DNA of 64,000 nucleotides from an uncultured Collinsella sp. (GCA_937989875.1 CALKBO010000030.1:94840-158839); one strand, 5' to 3'. Shown: positions 1-9,523, counted from the first letter of the stretch. Made by a program: numbers and translations. Notes: generated from the letters alone by a model not told the origin.

Positions 1-36
1 GTTCTAAGGCATTTAATGTTATCCCCTTGGGCCATG

Positions 37-1284
37 TTATTCATCACGCCTAAGTGGCAAGCACAAACAGTTGGGCCCGCCAAAGCCGTTTGTCAGCTCG
101 TGTATGGAAATGGGAACAAGATCGATTCCGGCCTGTTCAAGAGCAGCGTTCGTCGCTTGATTCTCTTCATAGACACAGACTTTGCCCGGTCGGAGGCACA
201 GCACACTGGCTGCGTTATTCGTGCGCTCTTTTTCTGCCAAATTGGGATTAGATCCACCGCAGGGAATAAAACGAAGCTCGGGTATGCCGAGCGCGGCGGC
301 CAGTGCCTCCTTGACTCCTTTTTCGACGGCGTGAATCTGGCAGAGATTCTCTGCTCGATTTCGCGTAATCTGATAAGAGCGAGATTCCGCGAGTAGCTGG
401 GGGTCGACTACAAAAGTGTCGTAGTCGACCCGGCTTAGGTACGTATCAAGATGGATACACAGGCTCCGCTCGGGTACCTCAATTGCCCATACGGCGTCGA
501 TGCTCGAGTCGGGATTCCACAGGAGGGTACGAGCGAGCATATCGATGGCTGCAGATTCGGTTCTCTGAGAGATGCCGACTGCGACATTATGAGCATCAAG
601 ATTGATGATATCGCCCCCTTCAATATGGAAGGTCGAATCGTGACGATAAAACGAGGGCGTGTCCTTGAAATTGGGATGGTATTTAAAAATCGTTTGGTAG
701 AGCGCTACTTCGCGATTGCGCTCGGGCCAATACATGTGGTTGAAGGAGATGCCGGAGCCGATGGTGCTTACCGGGTCGCGCACGAACCACATGGTGTTTA
801 ATGGACTTACGAGCAGCTCGTCAGGGGCATAGGCCTCGCCGGTTAATTCGGCGAGTCTGTCCCCGCCGTCGAAGCAGTATGTAACTTGCCCGTGGCGGAT
901 GCCGCCAATCGATGCCGAGACGAGCTCCTGCGCCGATCGGGTGTGTTCAAGATGCTCGCGGACTGCTTGCTGCAACTCGGCGCCAATCGCGCCGCATTCA
1001 TCGACAAAGGAATCGACAAAAGATGCTCGAGCTTCGGGGCATGAGTCAAGCGCTTCTATAAGAAGTTGGTCGAGATACAGAACCTCTACGCCTTCATGCT
1101 CGAGCACTGAGGTATAGGCATCACACTCAGCTAGGGCTCTATCCAAGTCAAATAGGCTGCTCGATGGTCTTAGGCTAAAAACTTGGCCAAAATGGCCTTC
1201 GGGATAGTTTTGGGTTTCGATACCGGGTCGATATAAAAGGGCCTGTTTAATCTTACCGATTTCGCTGGTGACATGAATTGGCAT
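37..1284 (-). CDS. arcA: Arginine deiminase, first (divergent) copy
   Basis: This enzyme hydrolyses L-arginine to citrulline and ammonia in the cytoplasm, the first step of the arginine deiminase pathway. The protein is 415 aa, usual for the family. Visible family motifs are FVRDP, HIEGGD, CIHLDT and the C-terminal GGPNC, whose Cys406 is the expected nucleophile. I chose the ATG at 1284 because MPIHVTSEIGKIKQ aligns with the start of the second copy; an in-frame TTG at 1323 would add 13 residues and neither start has a strong ribosome-binding site. It is transcribed away from the rest of the cluster (antiporter, second arcA, arcB, arcC). It is clearly diverged from the second copy, including in the C-terminus (LCLPLRRDE against MTMPFWREEI), so substrate or regulation may differ. 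Confidence 0.9.
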   Translation of the reverse strand: MPIHVTSEIGKIKQALLYRPGIETQNYPEGHFGQVFSLRPSSSLFDLDRALAECDAYTSVLEHEGVEVLYLDQLLIEALDSCPEARASFVDSFVDECGAIGAELQQAVREHLEHTRSAQELVSASIGGIRHGQVTYCFDGGDRLAELTGEAYAPDELLVSPLNTMWFVRDPVSTIGSGISFNHMYWPERNREVALYQTIFKYHPNFKDTPSFYRHDSTFHIEGGDIINLDAHNVAVGISQRTESAAIDMLARTLLWNPDSSIDAVWAIEVPERSLCIHLDTYLSRVDYDTFVVDPQLLAESRSYQITRNRAENLCQIHAVEKGVKEALAAALGIPELRFIPCGGSNPNLAEKERTNNAASVLCLRPGKVCVYEENQATNAALEQAGIDLVPISIHELTNGFGGPNCLCLPLRRDE

Positions 1285-1403
1285 TAGAACGCTCGCTTTA
1301 ATTCGGATGATGACTGATGTCAATTATCGTTCTGCTGGGAGAAGTTTAAGTGAGTATGTTGTGGGTATCGGTGGACGGCTTAAGCTCTTGATTGAAAGTC
1401 ACC

Positions 1404-1424
1404 AATTGATAAAAAATATCAATT
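1404..1424. promoter_or_regulatory. Inverted repeat in the divergent arcA / antiporter promoter region
   Basis: The 296-bp gap between the divergent genes (1285-1580) is AT-rich, unlike its surroundings. It contains AATTGATA (1404-1411) and TATCAATT (1417-1424) around five A residues. A second TATCAA-like half follows near 1447. I infer an operator for an arginine- or oxygen-responsive regulator; nothing in the sequence identifies the protein. Confidence 0.35.
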
Positions 1425-1580
1425 TAGTTCGATAATTGAGCTTATATATCAACTAAAGCCCGTCTACCTTTTAATACTATCCATTCGCATAAATATCTAA
1501 TGTCAACTGGCGTGAAAACCGAATAATAAGGTTGCCGGCGAAAAGCTCGTATCGAAAACCTGCAAACTAAAGGAGGCATA

Positions 1581-3019
1581 ATGGCCGAAGTGCAAAAGAA
1601 ACGTGGGCTACGAATTCCGCACGTCTACACCATTATCTTCATTCTCATGGTGTTGACCGCAGCTCTTACGTGGATCGTTCCCTCCGGCTCGTTTGAGAGG
1701 CAGGAGCTCAACGGACGCGAGGTCACTGTTGCTGGAACATATGAGTCCGTTGAAAAGGTTTATGCGGACGAAGACGGCGCTGAGGTTGACCTGAAGCAAG
1801 GCCTGTTCGATGTGCTCGAGGCTCCTGCGGTGGGAATTCAGCAGGCAGTTGAGGTCGTTGCCTTTATTCTGATTGTCGGCGGATCCTTTCAGGTCATTAC
1901 TGCCACTGGAGCTATCACCAGCGGCGTGGCGCGCATCGTTAAGAAGTTCAAGAGTAAAGACATCCTGATTATTCCGATTTTGATGGCGGTTTTTGCGCTG
2001 GGCGGTAGCACGTTCGGCATGGCGGAGGAGACCCTTCCATTTTTTGCCATCTTGCTGCCGATTGTTATGGCTATGGGATATGACTCCATTACGGCCTTTA
2101 TGATCGTGTTCGTTGGCGCCCGTATTGGCTATATCGCATCGACGGTCAACCCCTTCAATGTTTTGATTGCTCAGGGAATTCTGAATATCCAGGGTAATCC
2201 CCAGCTCTGGCTTCGCGTTGTTGCCCTTGTTGTGCTGACCGCCATCGCTATTGCCTGGGTCGTGTTGTACGCTCGAAGGGTGAAGAAGAACCCCGAGTCC
2301 TCGATTGCTTACGCTGATGATATCGAGAAGCGCAAAGAGCATGCATCAAATGACGAGCTGCTCGAAGCCGATTTCACCGGGCGCCAGAAGGCCGTAATCA
2401 TCGTATTCGTGCTTGGAATCGTCGCCATTGTCTGGGGTCTTGTCACCCAGGGCTGGTATATGAACGAGATCTCTGCAGTCTTTATGGCTATGGCGCTTCT
2501 GTCTGGCATCGTATCGGGCATGAGCGAGAAGGAGATTGCTACAGAGTTTGTTAAGGGTTTGGGCGACTTTGTTTTCTCTGCGGTCGTGGTCGGTCTTGCT
2601 CGAGGCATTTTGGTTATCGCCAACGATGGCTTGATTATCGATACGGTCCTAAACGCTCTTGCGACTGGCCTTGCCGGAATCCCCCCCCTGTTCTCTTTAC
2701 CAGCATTTTGTATGTCGTTGACAACTTGCTTTCGATTCTGGTTCCCAGCTCTTCGGGCATCGCGGCGCTCACCATCCCCATCTTTGGGCCTCTGGTTGAG
2801 CTCATGGGACTAAATCCAGAAGCTGCGGTTACTGGCCTTTCGATGGGATCTGCAGCGATGTCGCTGATTTCCCCCACCAGCGCAATGCTTGTCGCCGGTC
2901 TTGGTGTTTGCAAGATCTCTCTTGGCCAGTGGTGGCGAGTTTCCTGGAAGTTCTTCCTTGTGGTCAGTGCGGTCTGTCTCGTATTTACCGCGGTATCCGG
3001 TCTGCTTCCGATTGTCTAG
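1581..3019 (+). pseudogene. YfcC/ArcD-type amino-acid antiporter, frameshifted
   Basis: This is a multi-span inner-membrane carrier of the YfcC (C4-dicarboxylate carrier-like) family, which includes arginine/ornithine antiporters; its place between two arcA genes supports arginine-ornithine exchange. The N-terminus has the family pattern RIPHVYTIIF followed by IVPSGSF. It starts at ATG 1581 after AAAGGAGG. The reading frame breaks at a run of eight C residues at 2681-2688. The first frame then runs on to a stop at 2813, while the true C-terminus (LLSILVPSSSGIAALTIPIF and on) lies in another frame to the stop at 3019. One added base restores 479 aa, a normal length. It could be a genuine mutation, a variable homopolymer tract or a sequence error. 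Confidence 0.75.
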
Positions 3020-3083
3020 CAAACGAAACGACAACTTTGTAGGCCATTGCAATAACAATTGAGCTCTAATCCAGAAAGGAACG

Positions 3084-4331
3084 ATGATGAGCAAAGGTCT
3101 GAACGTTCATAGCGAAATTGGTGCCCTCAAGAAGGTATGCGTGCACCGACCGGGCTTGGACCTGGTAAACATGAAGGCGGAGGATTTTGAGCGCGCCTGG
3201 ATTCATGACGCGTTCTATCTCGAGTATGCTCAGCGAGAGCATGACGAGTTTACTGATCTTCTTCGCGGTGCTGGCGCCGAGGTTGTTTATATGGAGGACT
3301 TGCTTGCCGAGACTTTCGATCAGGTTGAGGGTTCTCGTGCCGAGTTTATGAGCAAGTTCGTTCCCGAGGCCAAGATCGAGAACCTGGCGCTTCGTCAGGC
3401 AGTCGTGGAGAAGCTCGACTCCATCAAGGACAACAAAGAGTTTGTTCTTACCGCTATGGGCGGCCTCTACGTACGCGATCTCGAGATTCCGCATGTGAGC
3501 GGTTCCCTTGCGAGCATGGATAGCGACGAGCTGAAGCCCGACGAAATGGTCTTGTTCCCGATGCCCGCCTCCTACTTCTCGCGTGATCCGATCGCTGTGG
3601 TCGGCAAGGGTGCGATGATGAACCGCATGTACTGGCATCAGCGCAACCGTGAGGTCGTATTCTATGAGACGATCATGCGCCACCATCCTGATTATGCTGG
3701 GGCTCCGCTTTGGTACGACCACAATAGCGATTGGCATATCGAAGGCGGCGACGTTCTGAACATTAACGCCACCACGCTTGCAATCGGTATTTCCGAGCGT
3801 ACCCAGACTGCAGCCATCGACCAGCTTGCCAAGAATCTGTTCTGGGGCACGGGAGAGTCCGAGATCGAGCAGGTATTTGCCATCAAGATCCCCCACGGCT
3901 ATGCCTATATGCATCTTGATACGGTTTGTACTCAGGTTGATTACGATAAGTTTACCGTCTACCCCGGTATCTACGAGACGCTTCGTGCCTATCGACTCAC
4001 CAAGGGCGATTCGGATGGCGAGGTCTGTATCGAGGAGATCGAGGGAACGATTCAGCAGATTCTTGAAATGGCAACCGGTATCGACCATATCACGATGATC
4101 GAATGCGGTGCCGGCGATCCGATCGAGGCATCCCGTGAGCAGTGGAACGATGGTTCCAACACGCTTGCTGTTGCGCCGGGCAAGGTGTGCGTCTATGAGC
4201 GCAACGTTGTTACCAATGATGCGCTATATAAGGCGGGCGTTGAGCTGTTGGTTGCTCCTTCCGAAGAGCTGTCTCGTGGTCGTGGTGGCCCGCGCTGCAT
4301 GACCATGCCGTTCTGGCGCGAAGAGATTTAA
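3084..4331 (+). CDS. arcA: Arginine deiminase, second copy
   Basis: Cytoplasmic arginine deiminase of 415 aa, giving citrulline for the carbamoyltransferase encoded next. Motifs are FSRDPI, HIEGGDVLNI, MHLDTV and GGPRCMTMPF near the end, with Cys405 as the expected nucleophile. AAAGGA precedes two adjacent ATG codons (3084 and 3087), so the start could be one codon later. It follows the antiporter by 64 bp and precedes arcB by 85 bp, all on the same strand, which suggests one transcription unit. Third codon positions are less C-rich here than in arcC. I consider this the main deiminase because of its place in the operon. Confidence 0.95.
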   Translation: MMSKGLNVHSEIGALKKVCVHRPGLDLVNMKAEDFERAWIHDAFYLEYAQREHDEFTDLLRGAGAEVVYMEDLLAETFDQVEGSRAEFMSKFVPEAKIENLALRQAVVEKLDSIKDNKEFVLTAMGGLYVRDLEIPHVSGSLASMDSDELKPDEMVLFPMPASYFSRDPIAVVGKGAMMNRMYWHQRNREVVFYETIMRHHPDYAGAPLWYDHNSDWHIEGGDVLNINATTLAIGISERTQTAAIDQLAKNLFWGTGESEIEQVFAIKIPHGYAYMHLDTVCTQVDYDKFTVYPGIYETLRAYRLTKGDSDGEVCIEEIEGTIQQILEMATGIDHITMIECGAGDPIEASREQWNDGSNTLAVAPGKVCVYERNVVTNDALYKAGVELLVAPSEELSRGRGGPRCMTMPFWREEI

Positions 4332-4416
4332 TTCCGTTCTGGTTCGAGATGCGCGGATGCGCGTTCTTCGCGCGCCGTGCACTCATCAATTAGGTTAATA
4401 ATGAAAGGAACCTATC

Positions 4417-5424
4417 ATGGCACTGAATCTTTCTGGTCGTAGTTTTCTGACCCTGCTTGATTTCACTACCGAGGAGATCGAGTATATGCTCGAGCTTTCG
4501 AGGGACTTTAAGAATCTCAAGCGCATGGGTGCTCCCCATCGTTATCTTGATGGCAAGAACATCGTTCTGCTGTTTGAAAAGACTTCGACGCGTACGCGCT
4601 GTGCTTTCGAGGTGGGCGGCATGGATCTCGGCTTAGGTGTAACCTACCTTGACCCCGGTTCGTCGCAGATGGGCAAAAAGGAGTCCATTGAGGATACCGC
4701 CCGCGTGCTTGGTCGCATGTATGACGGTATCGAGTATCGTGGCTCTGACCAGTCCATTGTTGAGGAACTTGCCGATAAAGCCGGCGTTCCCGTGTGGAAT
4801 GGTCTCACCAATGAGTATCACCCGACCCAGGCTTTGGCGGATATCCTTACGATGCGCGAGGAATTCGGCGACACGCGTGGCCTCAAGCTGACCTATCTCG
4901 GCAAGGAGCAGGGCAATGTAAGCGATTCCCTCATGGTGATCTGCGCCAAGCTCGGCATCAACTTCTGCTCTTGTGGGCCGAAAGGCGACGTTGAGGGCGC
5001 TACCCACTTTGATCCCGAGCTGCTTGAGACTTGCCAGAAGATCGCCGAGGAAAATGGCTGCACCATTCAGCTTACTGACAACATCGATGAAGGCGTAAAG
5101 GATGCCGATGTTATTTACACCGATGTCTGGGTTGGCATGGGCCAGGCTGAGGAGCTCTGGAAGAGCCGTATCAAGCTGCTCTCCCCGTACCGCGTAACCT
5201 CGGAGGTCATGGCGAAGGCAAACCCCAACGCTATCTTCATGCATTGTCTCCCGAGCTTCCACGATACCAAGACCACCATCGGAGCGGAAATCGCGGAGAA
5301 GTTCGGCGTAACCGAGATGGAGGTCACCGACGAGGTCTTCGAGTCCGATAAGTCTCGCGTTTTCCAAGAGGCAGAGAACCGCATGCATACCATTAAAGCT
5401 GTGATGTACGCTACTCTTCGATAA
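4417..5424 (+). CDS. arcB: Ornithine carbamoyltransferase (catabolic)
   Basis: It interconverts citrulline plus phosphate with ornithine plus carbamoyl phosphate; next to deiminase and carbamate kinase it should run in the catabolic direction. The protein has 335 aa. The carbamoyl-phosphate motif STRTR lies at residues 57-61, HPTQ near 133 and HCLP near 270, all typical of the family. The start ATG follows AATGAAAGGAACCTATC. It ends 10 bp before arcC, whose ribosome-binding site AAGGAGG directly follows the arcB stop codon. The anabolic name argF is possible from sequence alone; context favours arcB. Confidence 0.95.
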   Translation: MALNLSGRSFLTLLDFTTEEIEYMLELSRDFKNLKRMGAPHRYLDGKNIVLLFEKTSTRTRCAFEVGGMDLGLGVTYLDPGSSQMGKKESIEDTARVLGRMYDGIEYRGSDQSIVEELADKAGVPVWNGLTNEYHPTQALADILTMREEFGDTRGLKLTYLGKEQGNVSDSLMVICAKLGINFCSCGPKGDVEGATHFDPELLETCQKIAEENGCTIQLTDNIDEGVKDADVIYTDVWVGMGQAEELWKSRIKLLSPYRVTSEVMAKANPNAIFMHCLPSFHDTKTTIGAEIAEKFGVTEMEVTDEVFESDKSRVFQEAENRMHTIKAVMYATLR

Positions 5425-5434
5425 GGAGGCACGC

Positions 5435-6396
5435 ATGTCCAAACCCTACGGTAAGCCCGATCGTATTGTCGTCGCCCTTGGCGGCAACGCCCTCGGCAAC
5501 AACCCCGTCGAGCAGATCGAGGCCGTGAGCAACACCGCCCACGCTCTCCTCGGCCTCATCGAGCAGGCAACGAGATCATCATCACCCACGGCAACGGCCC
5601 GCAGGTCGGCATGATCCAGAACGCCTTCGCCGCCGCCCACGACGCCATCGGCACCCCCGAGATGCCGCTGCCCGAGTGCGGCGCCATGTCCCAGGGCTAC
5701 ATCGGCTATCACCTGCAGCAGGGCATCGGCCGCGAGATGCACAAGCGCTATAAGCGCTGGCACGCCGCAACCGTCGTCACCCAGATCGAGTGCGACCCGG
5801 ACGATCCCGCGTTCAAGAACCCGACCAAGCCGATCGGCCCCTTCTACACCGAGGAGCAGGCCAAGGAGTTCATGGCCGAGGATCCCTCCAAGGTCTTCGT
5901 CGAGGATTCCGGCCGCGGCTGGCGTCGCGTCGTCGCTTCCCCCGATCCCAAGAAGATCGTCGAGGCCGACTCCATCCTCAACCTGCTCGACAACGAGTTC
6001 ATCGTCATCGCCTGCGGTGGCGGCGGCATCCCCGTCGTCCGCGACTACGAGAACAAGGGCTGCTACAAGGGCGTTCCCGCCGTCATCGACAAGGACCTGG
6101 GCGGCGAGCTGCTGGCCGAGGACTGCGACGCCGACGTCCTGTTCCTGCTGACCGCCGTCGAGCACGTCGCCATCAACTTCGGCAAGCCCAACCAGGAGGA
6201 GCTCGAGGACCTCACCGCCGACGAGGCCGAGCGCCTGGCCGACGAGGGTCAGTTCGGCAAGGGTTCCATGGAGCCCAAGGTCCGCGCCGCCATCAAGTTC
6301 GCCCGTTCCCGCAAGGGCCGCACCTGCATCATCGGCGCCCTGGACAAGGCCGCCGAGACCATGGCCGGCCTCTCCGGTACCCGCATCCACGAGTAG
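5435..6396 (+). pseudogene. arcC: Carbamate kinase, frameshifted near codon 44
   Basis: Carbamate kinase makes ATP from carbamoyl phosphate and ADP, the energy-yielding last step of the pathway. The N-terminal IVVALGGNALG and later THGNGPQVG, ACGGGGIPV and EHVAINF are kinase family motifs. Translation from ATG 5435 (behind AAGGAGG) loses frame at 5566-5567: the expected GLIEQGNEIIITHGNG becomes GLIEQATRSS. One G appears to be missing after CAG. With it restored the protein has 320 aa, normal for the family. Codon use is extremely C-ending, as in highly expressed genes, so loss would be surprising; a sequence error is quite possible. Confidence 0.85.
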
Positions 6397-6461
6397 TCTC
6401 TACTCTGTTGCCTCTCTCGTGGGCGCCAGGCAAAGCGCCCACAAACTAGCCTCTCTTCATG

Positions 6462-6494
6462 AGCCCCGCAGTCCGCTCCGACTGCGGGGCTTTT
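6462..6494 (+). terminator. Terminator of the arginine deiminase operon
   Basis: A perfect 12-bp stem (AGCCCCGCAGTC against GACTGCGGGGCT), loop CGCTCC, followed by TTTT, 66 bp past the arcC stop. Confidence 0.9.
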
Positions 6495-6503
6495 GCTATT
6501 CAC

Positions 6504-6597
6504 CTAGTCATTGGGGACGTTCTTAAATGACTAGTCAAACAAGAGCGTCCCCAATGACCACTCATTTAAGTCTGTCCCCAATGACTAGTAGTAGGCC
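6504..6597. repeat. Dispersed palindromic repeat family A, copy 1
   Basis: Contains TTGGGGACGTTCTTAAATGA, then GAGCGTCCCCAATGAC in inverted orientation, and a further half copy TGTCCCCAATGACTAG. Related copies are at 39611 and 48128. The last half copy overlaps the 3' end of the next gene and supplies its TAG stop codon. Confidence 0.75.
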
Positions 6598-7586
6598 CAC
6601 ATGGCTTCGACTTCGTTGAGGACCTCTACGACGCCCCAGCGGCGGGCGCTGCGGCTGGCCGAGTTGGGGTCGTAGACGCCAATCTGGTTGGCATCGTCGA
6701 TGCCGTAGAGCACGATGTAGTGGCCTACGTTGGTAAACGTACCGGGGCGCACTGCGGCGATGACGGGCGCACCCGAGCGAAGTGCTTGGGTAATCGATTC
6801 GCGATCGTTATAGAGCTGTGTTCCGTTGAGCCCCAGCTGCCACGCACCGCCTGTCATAAACGACCACTCGGTGGCACCAGTGGGGGCGTAGTTGCCGGCT
6901 TCGGCCAGCGCGCATATATCGACCGGCGTCTTATCTGTATGGCCGGTCTTAAAGATATAGACCATGGTGAGGCAGGTAGGACCGCAAGCGTTTTCGCGAA
7001 TAGTGCCACCGGCATAGGGCAGCTCCGACCATGCGGGGTCAATTTGGTAGATGTGGGGCATGGTGCCGGCCTGCCATTGCGAGCGTGGGGTCGAGAACGC
7101 AAAGGAGTAACCGGGTGCGACGGGAGCTTTAAGCAGCTTGTCCTCGGCAGTGGGCTCAAGACCGGCTGATCCGTGGGAGATACAGGATCCCAAAAACACA
7201 AAGACGAGGCAGGCGGCGATGGAGCAAAGCGCAAGGCGTAGGCGGCGGGCCGGAAGCGCGTGGCTTGTGGTGTGCGACGCGGGGTGAGGGGCGGAATTGC
7301 CGCGATCGCGTTGAGGTCGCGAAAAGGAGCGCTTGACGTAGTAGTCGGTCTTACGGCGATCGTAGCGGCGTGGCTGCGATGTGTCGGTCTGGCGTTGGCG
7401 TGTGCTCGTACTCACGCGGTCTGACTGCTGCACGGTACGGCTTTGTTGCCGCGAAGAAGCCCCGGGCTGCTCTTGGGGGCGCTGCGGGCTGTCGTTGTCG
7501 GAGGTGCTTCTGGGCGTTGGCGTGGTGCGGCCGGCAAGGCGCACGCTTTGTGGCCGTTGGTCGCCGTCATTGTATCCGTATGCCAT
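6585..7586 (-). CDS. Membrane-anchored C39-like cysteine peptidase
   Basis: A 333-aa protein in three parts: a basic, Gln/Ser/Arg-rich N-terminal tail of about 110 residues, one membrane segment (about 116-137), and an outer C39-like peptidase domain. The papain-type triad can be read as Cys201 in ENACGPTC, His289 in GHYIVLYGID and Asp306/Asn308 in YDPNS. I start at ATG 7586, which has AAGGTG in front; a GTG three codons upstream is possible. Substrate unknown: the family covers bacteriocin-leader peptidases and general secreted cysteine peptidases, and no ABC transporter or peptide substrate adjoins. It ends inside repeat copy A1. Confidence 0.75.
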   Translation of the reverse strand: MAYGYNDGDQRPQSVRLAGRTTPTPRSTSDNDSPQRPQEQPGASSRQQSRTVQQSDRVSTSTRQRQTDTSQPRRYDRRKTDYYVKRSFSRPQRDRGNSAPHPASHTTSHALPARRLRLALCSIAACLVFVFLGSCISHGSAGLEPTAEDKLLKAPVAPGYSFAFSTPRSQWQAGTMPHIYQIDPAWSELPYAGGTIRENACGPTCLTMVYIFKTGHTDKTPVDICALAEAGNYAPTGATEWSFMTGGAWQLGLNGTQLYNDRESITQALRSGAPVIAAVRPGTFTNVGHYIVLYGIDDANQIGVYDPNSASRSARRWGVVEVLNEVEAMWAYY

Positions 7587-7870
7587 TCGAATCACCTTGC
7601 CTCATGTGTAACTTGTCTATCCTACATAAAAAGATGTACGACACATGGGCATGTGCGCCAAAAGCCTGACAAATGGTATGAACGTTGCCGCGCCGCGCGC
7701 CAAGCGCCACGGCAACAGGTATTCAAAAGCAGACAAGATGAAAGCGTCCAAGACGAATGACGTCTCCCGCCGTTCGTCCCAAAAACGGTGCCGCTCGTTT
7801 TGCAGTTCTGCCTTCGGTCGAGCTGCGAGCGGCGCTGCTGCGCCAAGGCCGTATCTTAAAGCCATGGAAT

Positions 7871-7920
7871 AAAAGCGCGCGGCAAAACGGACCGCGCAAG
7901 GGGTGACGCCAAGGGCGTCA
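7871..7920 (+). promoter_or_regulatory. Two hairpins in the permease leader
   Basis: The 354-bp gap 7587-7940 has no credible gene. Near its end are GCGCGG...CCGCGC (7876-7897) and TGACGCC-AAG-GGCGTCA (7904-7920), 20 bp before the permease start. They lack a U-run, so a leader structure or mRNA-stability element is likelier than a terminator. Confidence 0.35.
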
Positions 7921-7940
7921 AACAGGAAAGGAGGGGAACA

Positions 7941-9392
7941 ATGGCGGACAAGAACGCAGAAGTTGCAGTCGAGGATAACGGCGGCATGAAGAAAACGCTT
8001 TCGCTCTGGAACTTCTTCACCATCGGTTTCGGTGCCATCATCGGTACCGGTTGGGTTCTGCAGGTCGGCGACTGGATGGTCGTGGGCGGCGGTCCCGTTC
8101 CCGCTATGATCGCATTCCTCTTGGGTGCAATCTTCCTCGTGCCCGTCGGAGCTGTTTTCGGTGAGCTCACGGCTGCTATCCCCATCTCGGGCGGCATCGT
8201 CGAGTATGTCGATCGTAGCTTTGGCCGTACGCTGAGCTACATCACCGGATGGCTTTTGGCCCTGGGCAACGGCATCCTGTGCCCGTGGGAGGCCATCGCC
8301 ATCTCGACCCTCGTGTCCGAGATGTTCGGCAGCCTGCCCGGCCTTGAGTGGCTGCGCGCCGTCAAGCTCTACACCATACTGGGGGCCGACGTCTACCTGT
8401 TCCCGACGCTGATCGCGCTCGGCTTTGCAGTCTACGTCATCTTCCTCAACTTCCGCGGCGCCAGCTCGGCTGCCAAACTCCAGGCCTTCCTGACCAAGGC
8501 TCTGCTCTGCGGCATGCTGCTCGCCATGGGCGTCTCGCTGTTCACCGGCTCGCCGGACAACGCCATGCCCGTGTTCTCCCAGGTCGCCGGCGCTGGCGGC
8601 GGCAAGGCCGCTACCGAGAGCACCAGCCTGTTCGCCGGCATCGTGTCGGTCCTGGTTCTGACTCCGTTCTTCTACGCCGGTTTCGACACCATTCCTCAGC
8701 AGGCTGAGGAAGCAGCCGAGGGCCTCAACTGGAACAAGTTCGGCAAGATCATCTCCCTGGCTCTGCTGGCCGCCGGCGGCTTCTACATGGTCTGCATCTA
8801 CTCGTTCGGCACCATCCTCGACTGGCATGAGTTTGTTAAGAGCCCGGTTCCCGCGCTTGCCTGCCTCAAGGGCATCAACATGCTTCTGTACCTGGCCATG
8901 CTCGTCATCGCCACGCTTGGACCCATGGGCCCGATGAACTCCTTCTACGGCGCCACGAGCCGCATCATGCTCGCCATGGGCCGCAAGGGCCAGCTGCCCG
9001 AGCAGTTCGCCGAGGTCGACCCCAAGTCCGGCGCTCCCAAGCTCGCCTGCGCCGTCTTGGGCGTCATCACCGTCATCGGTCCGTTCCTGGGCAAGAACAT
9101 GCTCATCCCTCTGACCAACGTGTCGGCTCTCGCCTTCATCTTCTCCTGCGGCATGGTCGCCCTCGCTTGCCTGCGCATGCGTTTCACCGAGCCCGACCTG
9201 CCTCGTCCCTACGAGGTGCCCGGTGGCAAGTTTGGCATCGGCCTCGCTATCGCTGCCTGCGCCATCATCATCGGCCTGCTCGTGATTCCGTTCTCTCCCG
9301 CCTCCCTCAACATGGTGGAGTGGAGCATCGTGATCGGCTGGCTGGCCGTCGGCCTGGCTCTCATGGCCTTCACCAATTCCCGCAAAAAGTAA
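7941..9392 (+). CDS. APC-superfamily amino acid permease
   Basis: A 483-aa inner-membrane transporter with about 12 hydrophobic segments. The N-terminal SLWNFFTIGFGAIIGTGWVLQVGDW carries the APC helix-1 signature (GAIIGTGW), where the unwound helix binds the amino-acid backbone. It starts at ATG 7941 behind GGAAAGGAGGGGAAC. The amidohydrolase follows at 131 bp after a non-U hairpin, so the two may be cotranscribed and the permease may feed that enzyme. Codon use is strongly C-ending, suggesting high expression. The exact amino acid cannot be told from sequence. Confidence 0.85.
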   Translation: MADKNAEVAVEDNGGMKKTLSLWNFFTIGFGAIIGTGWVLQVGDWMVVGGGPVPAMIAFLLGAIFLVPVGAVFGELTAAIPISGGIVEYVDRSFGRTLSYITGWLLALGNGILCPWEAIAISTLVSEMFGSLPGLEWLRAVKLYTILGADVYLFPTLIALGFAVYVIFLNFRGASSAAKLQAFLTKALLCGMLLAMGVSLFTGSPDNAMPVFSQVAGAGGGKAATESTSLFAGIVSVLVLTPFFYAGFDTIPQQAEEAAEGLNWNKFGKIISLALLAAGGFYMVCIYSFGTILDWHEFVKSPVPALACLKGINMLLYLAMLVIATLGPMGPMNSFYGATSRIMLAMGRKGQLPEQFAEVDPKSGAPKLACAVLGVITVIGPFLGKNMLIPLTNVSALAFIFSCGMVALACLRMRFTEPDLPRPYEVPGGKFGIGLAIAACAIIIGLLVIPFSPASLNMVEWSIVIGWLAVGLALMAFTNSRKK

Positions 9393-9412
9393 CGCCGAGC
9401 CGGGGCGGATCA

Positions 9413-9441
9413 GGTGCGCGGGACCCTCTCTTCCGCGCACC
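9413..9441 (+). other. Intercistronic hairpin
   Basis: GGTGCGCGG (9413-9421) pairs perfectly with CCGCGCACC (9433-9441) between permease and amidohydrolase. There is no following T-run, so I read it as a processing or stability hairpin within an operon. Confidence 0.5.
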
Positions 9442-9523
9442 GAACCCGGCGCCACTTGGGTAGCTTTGTGAGGCCTTAACCCAGCACGGCCTCGCCCACT
9501 ATATGGATCCATAAGGAGGAACC

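Noticed and set aside
37..6396. Agmatine deiminase or peptidyl-arginine deiminase instead of ArcA
   Set aside because: Length, the EGGD/HLDT motifs and operon partners fit free-arginine deiminase.
7617..9512. Long open frame on the minus strand opposite the permease
   Set aside because: It mirrors the strong codon bias of the plus-strand gene, has low-complexity Ala/Gly/Asp/Glu-rich product and no ribosome-binding site. The same holds for 9476-10948, 25323-26957, 31142-32950 and 42751-44805 on the minus strand and 55793-58510 on the plus strand.
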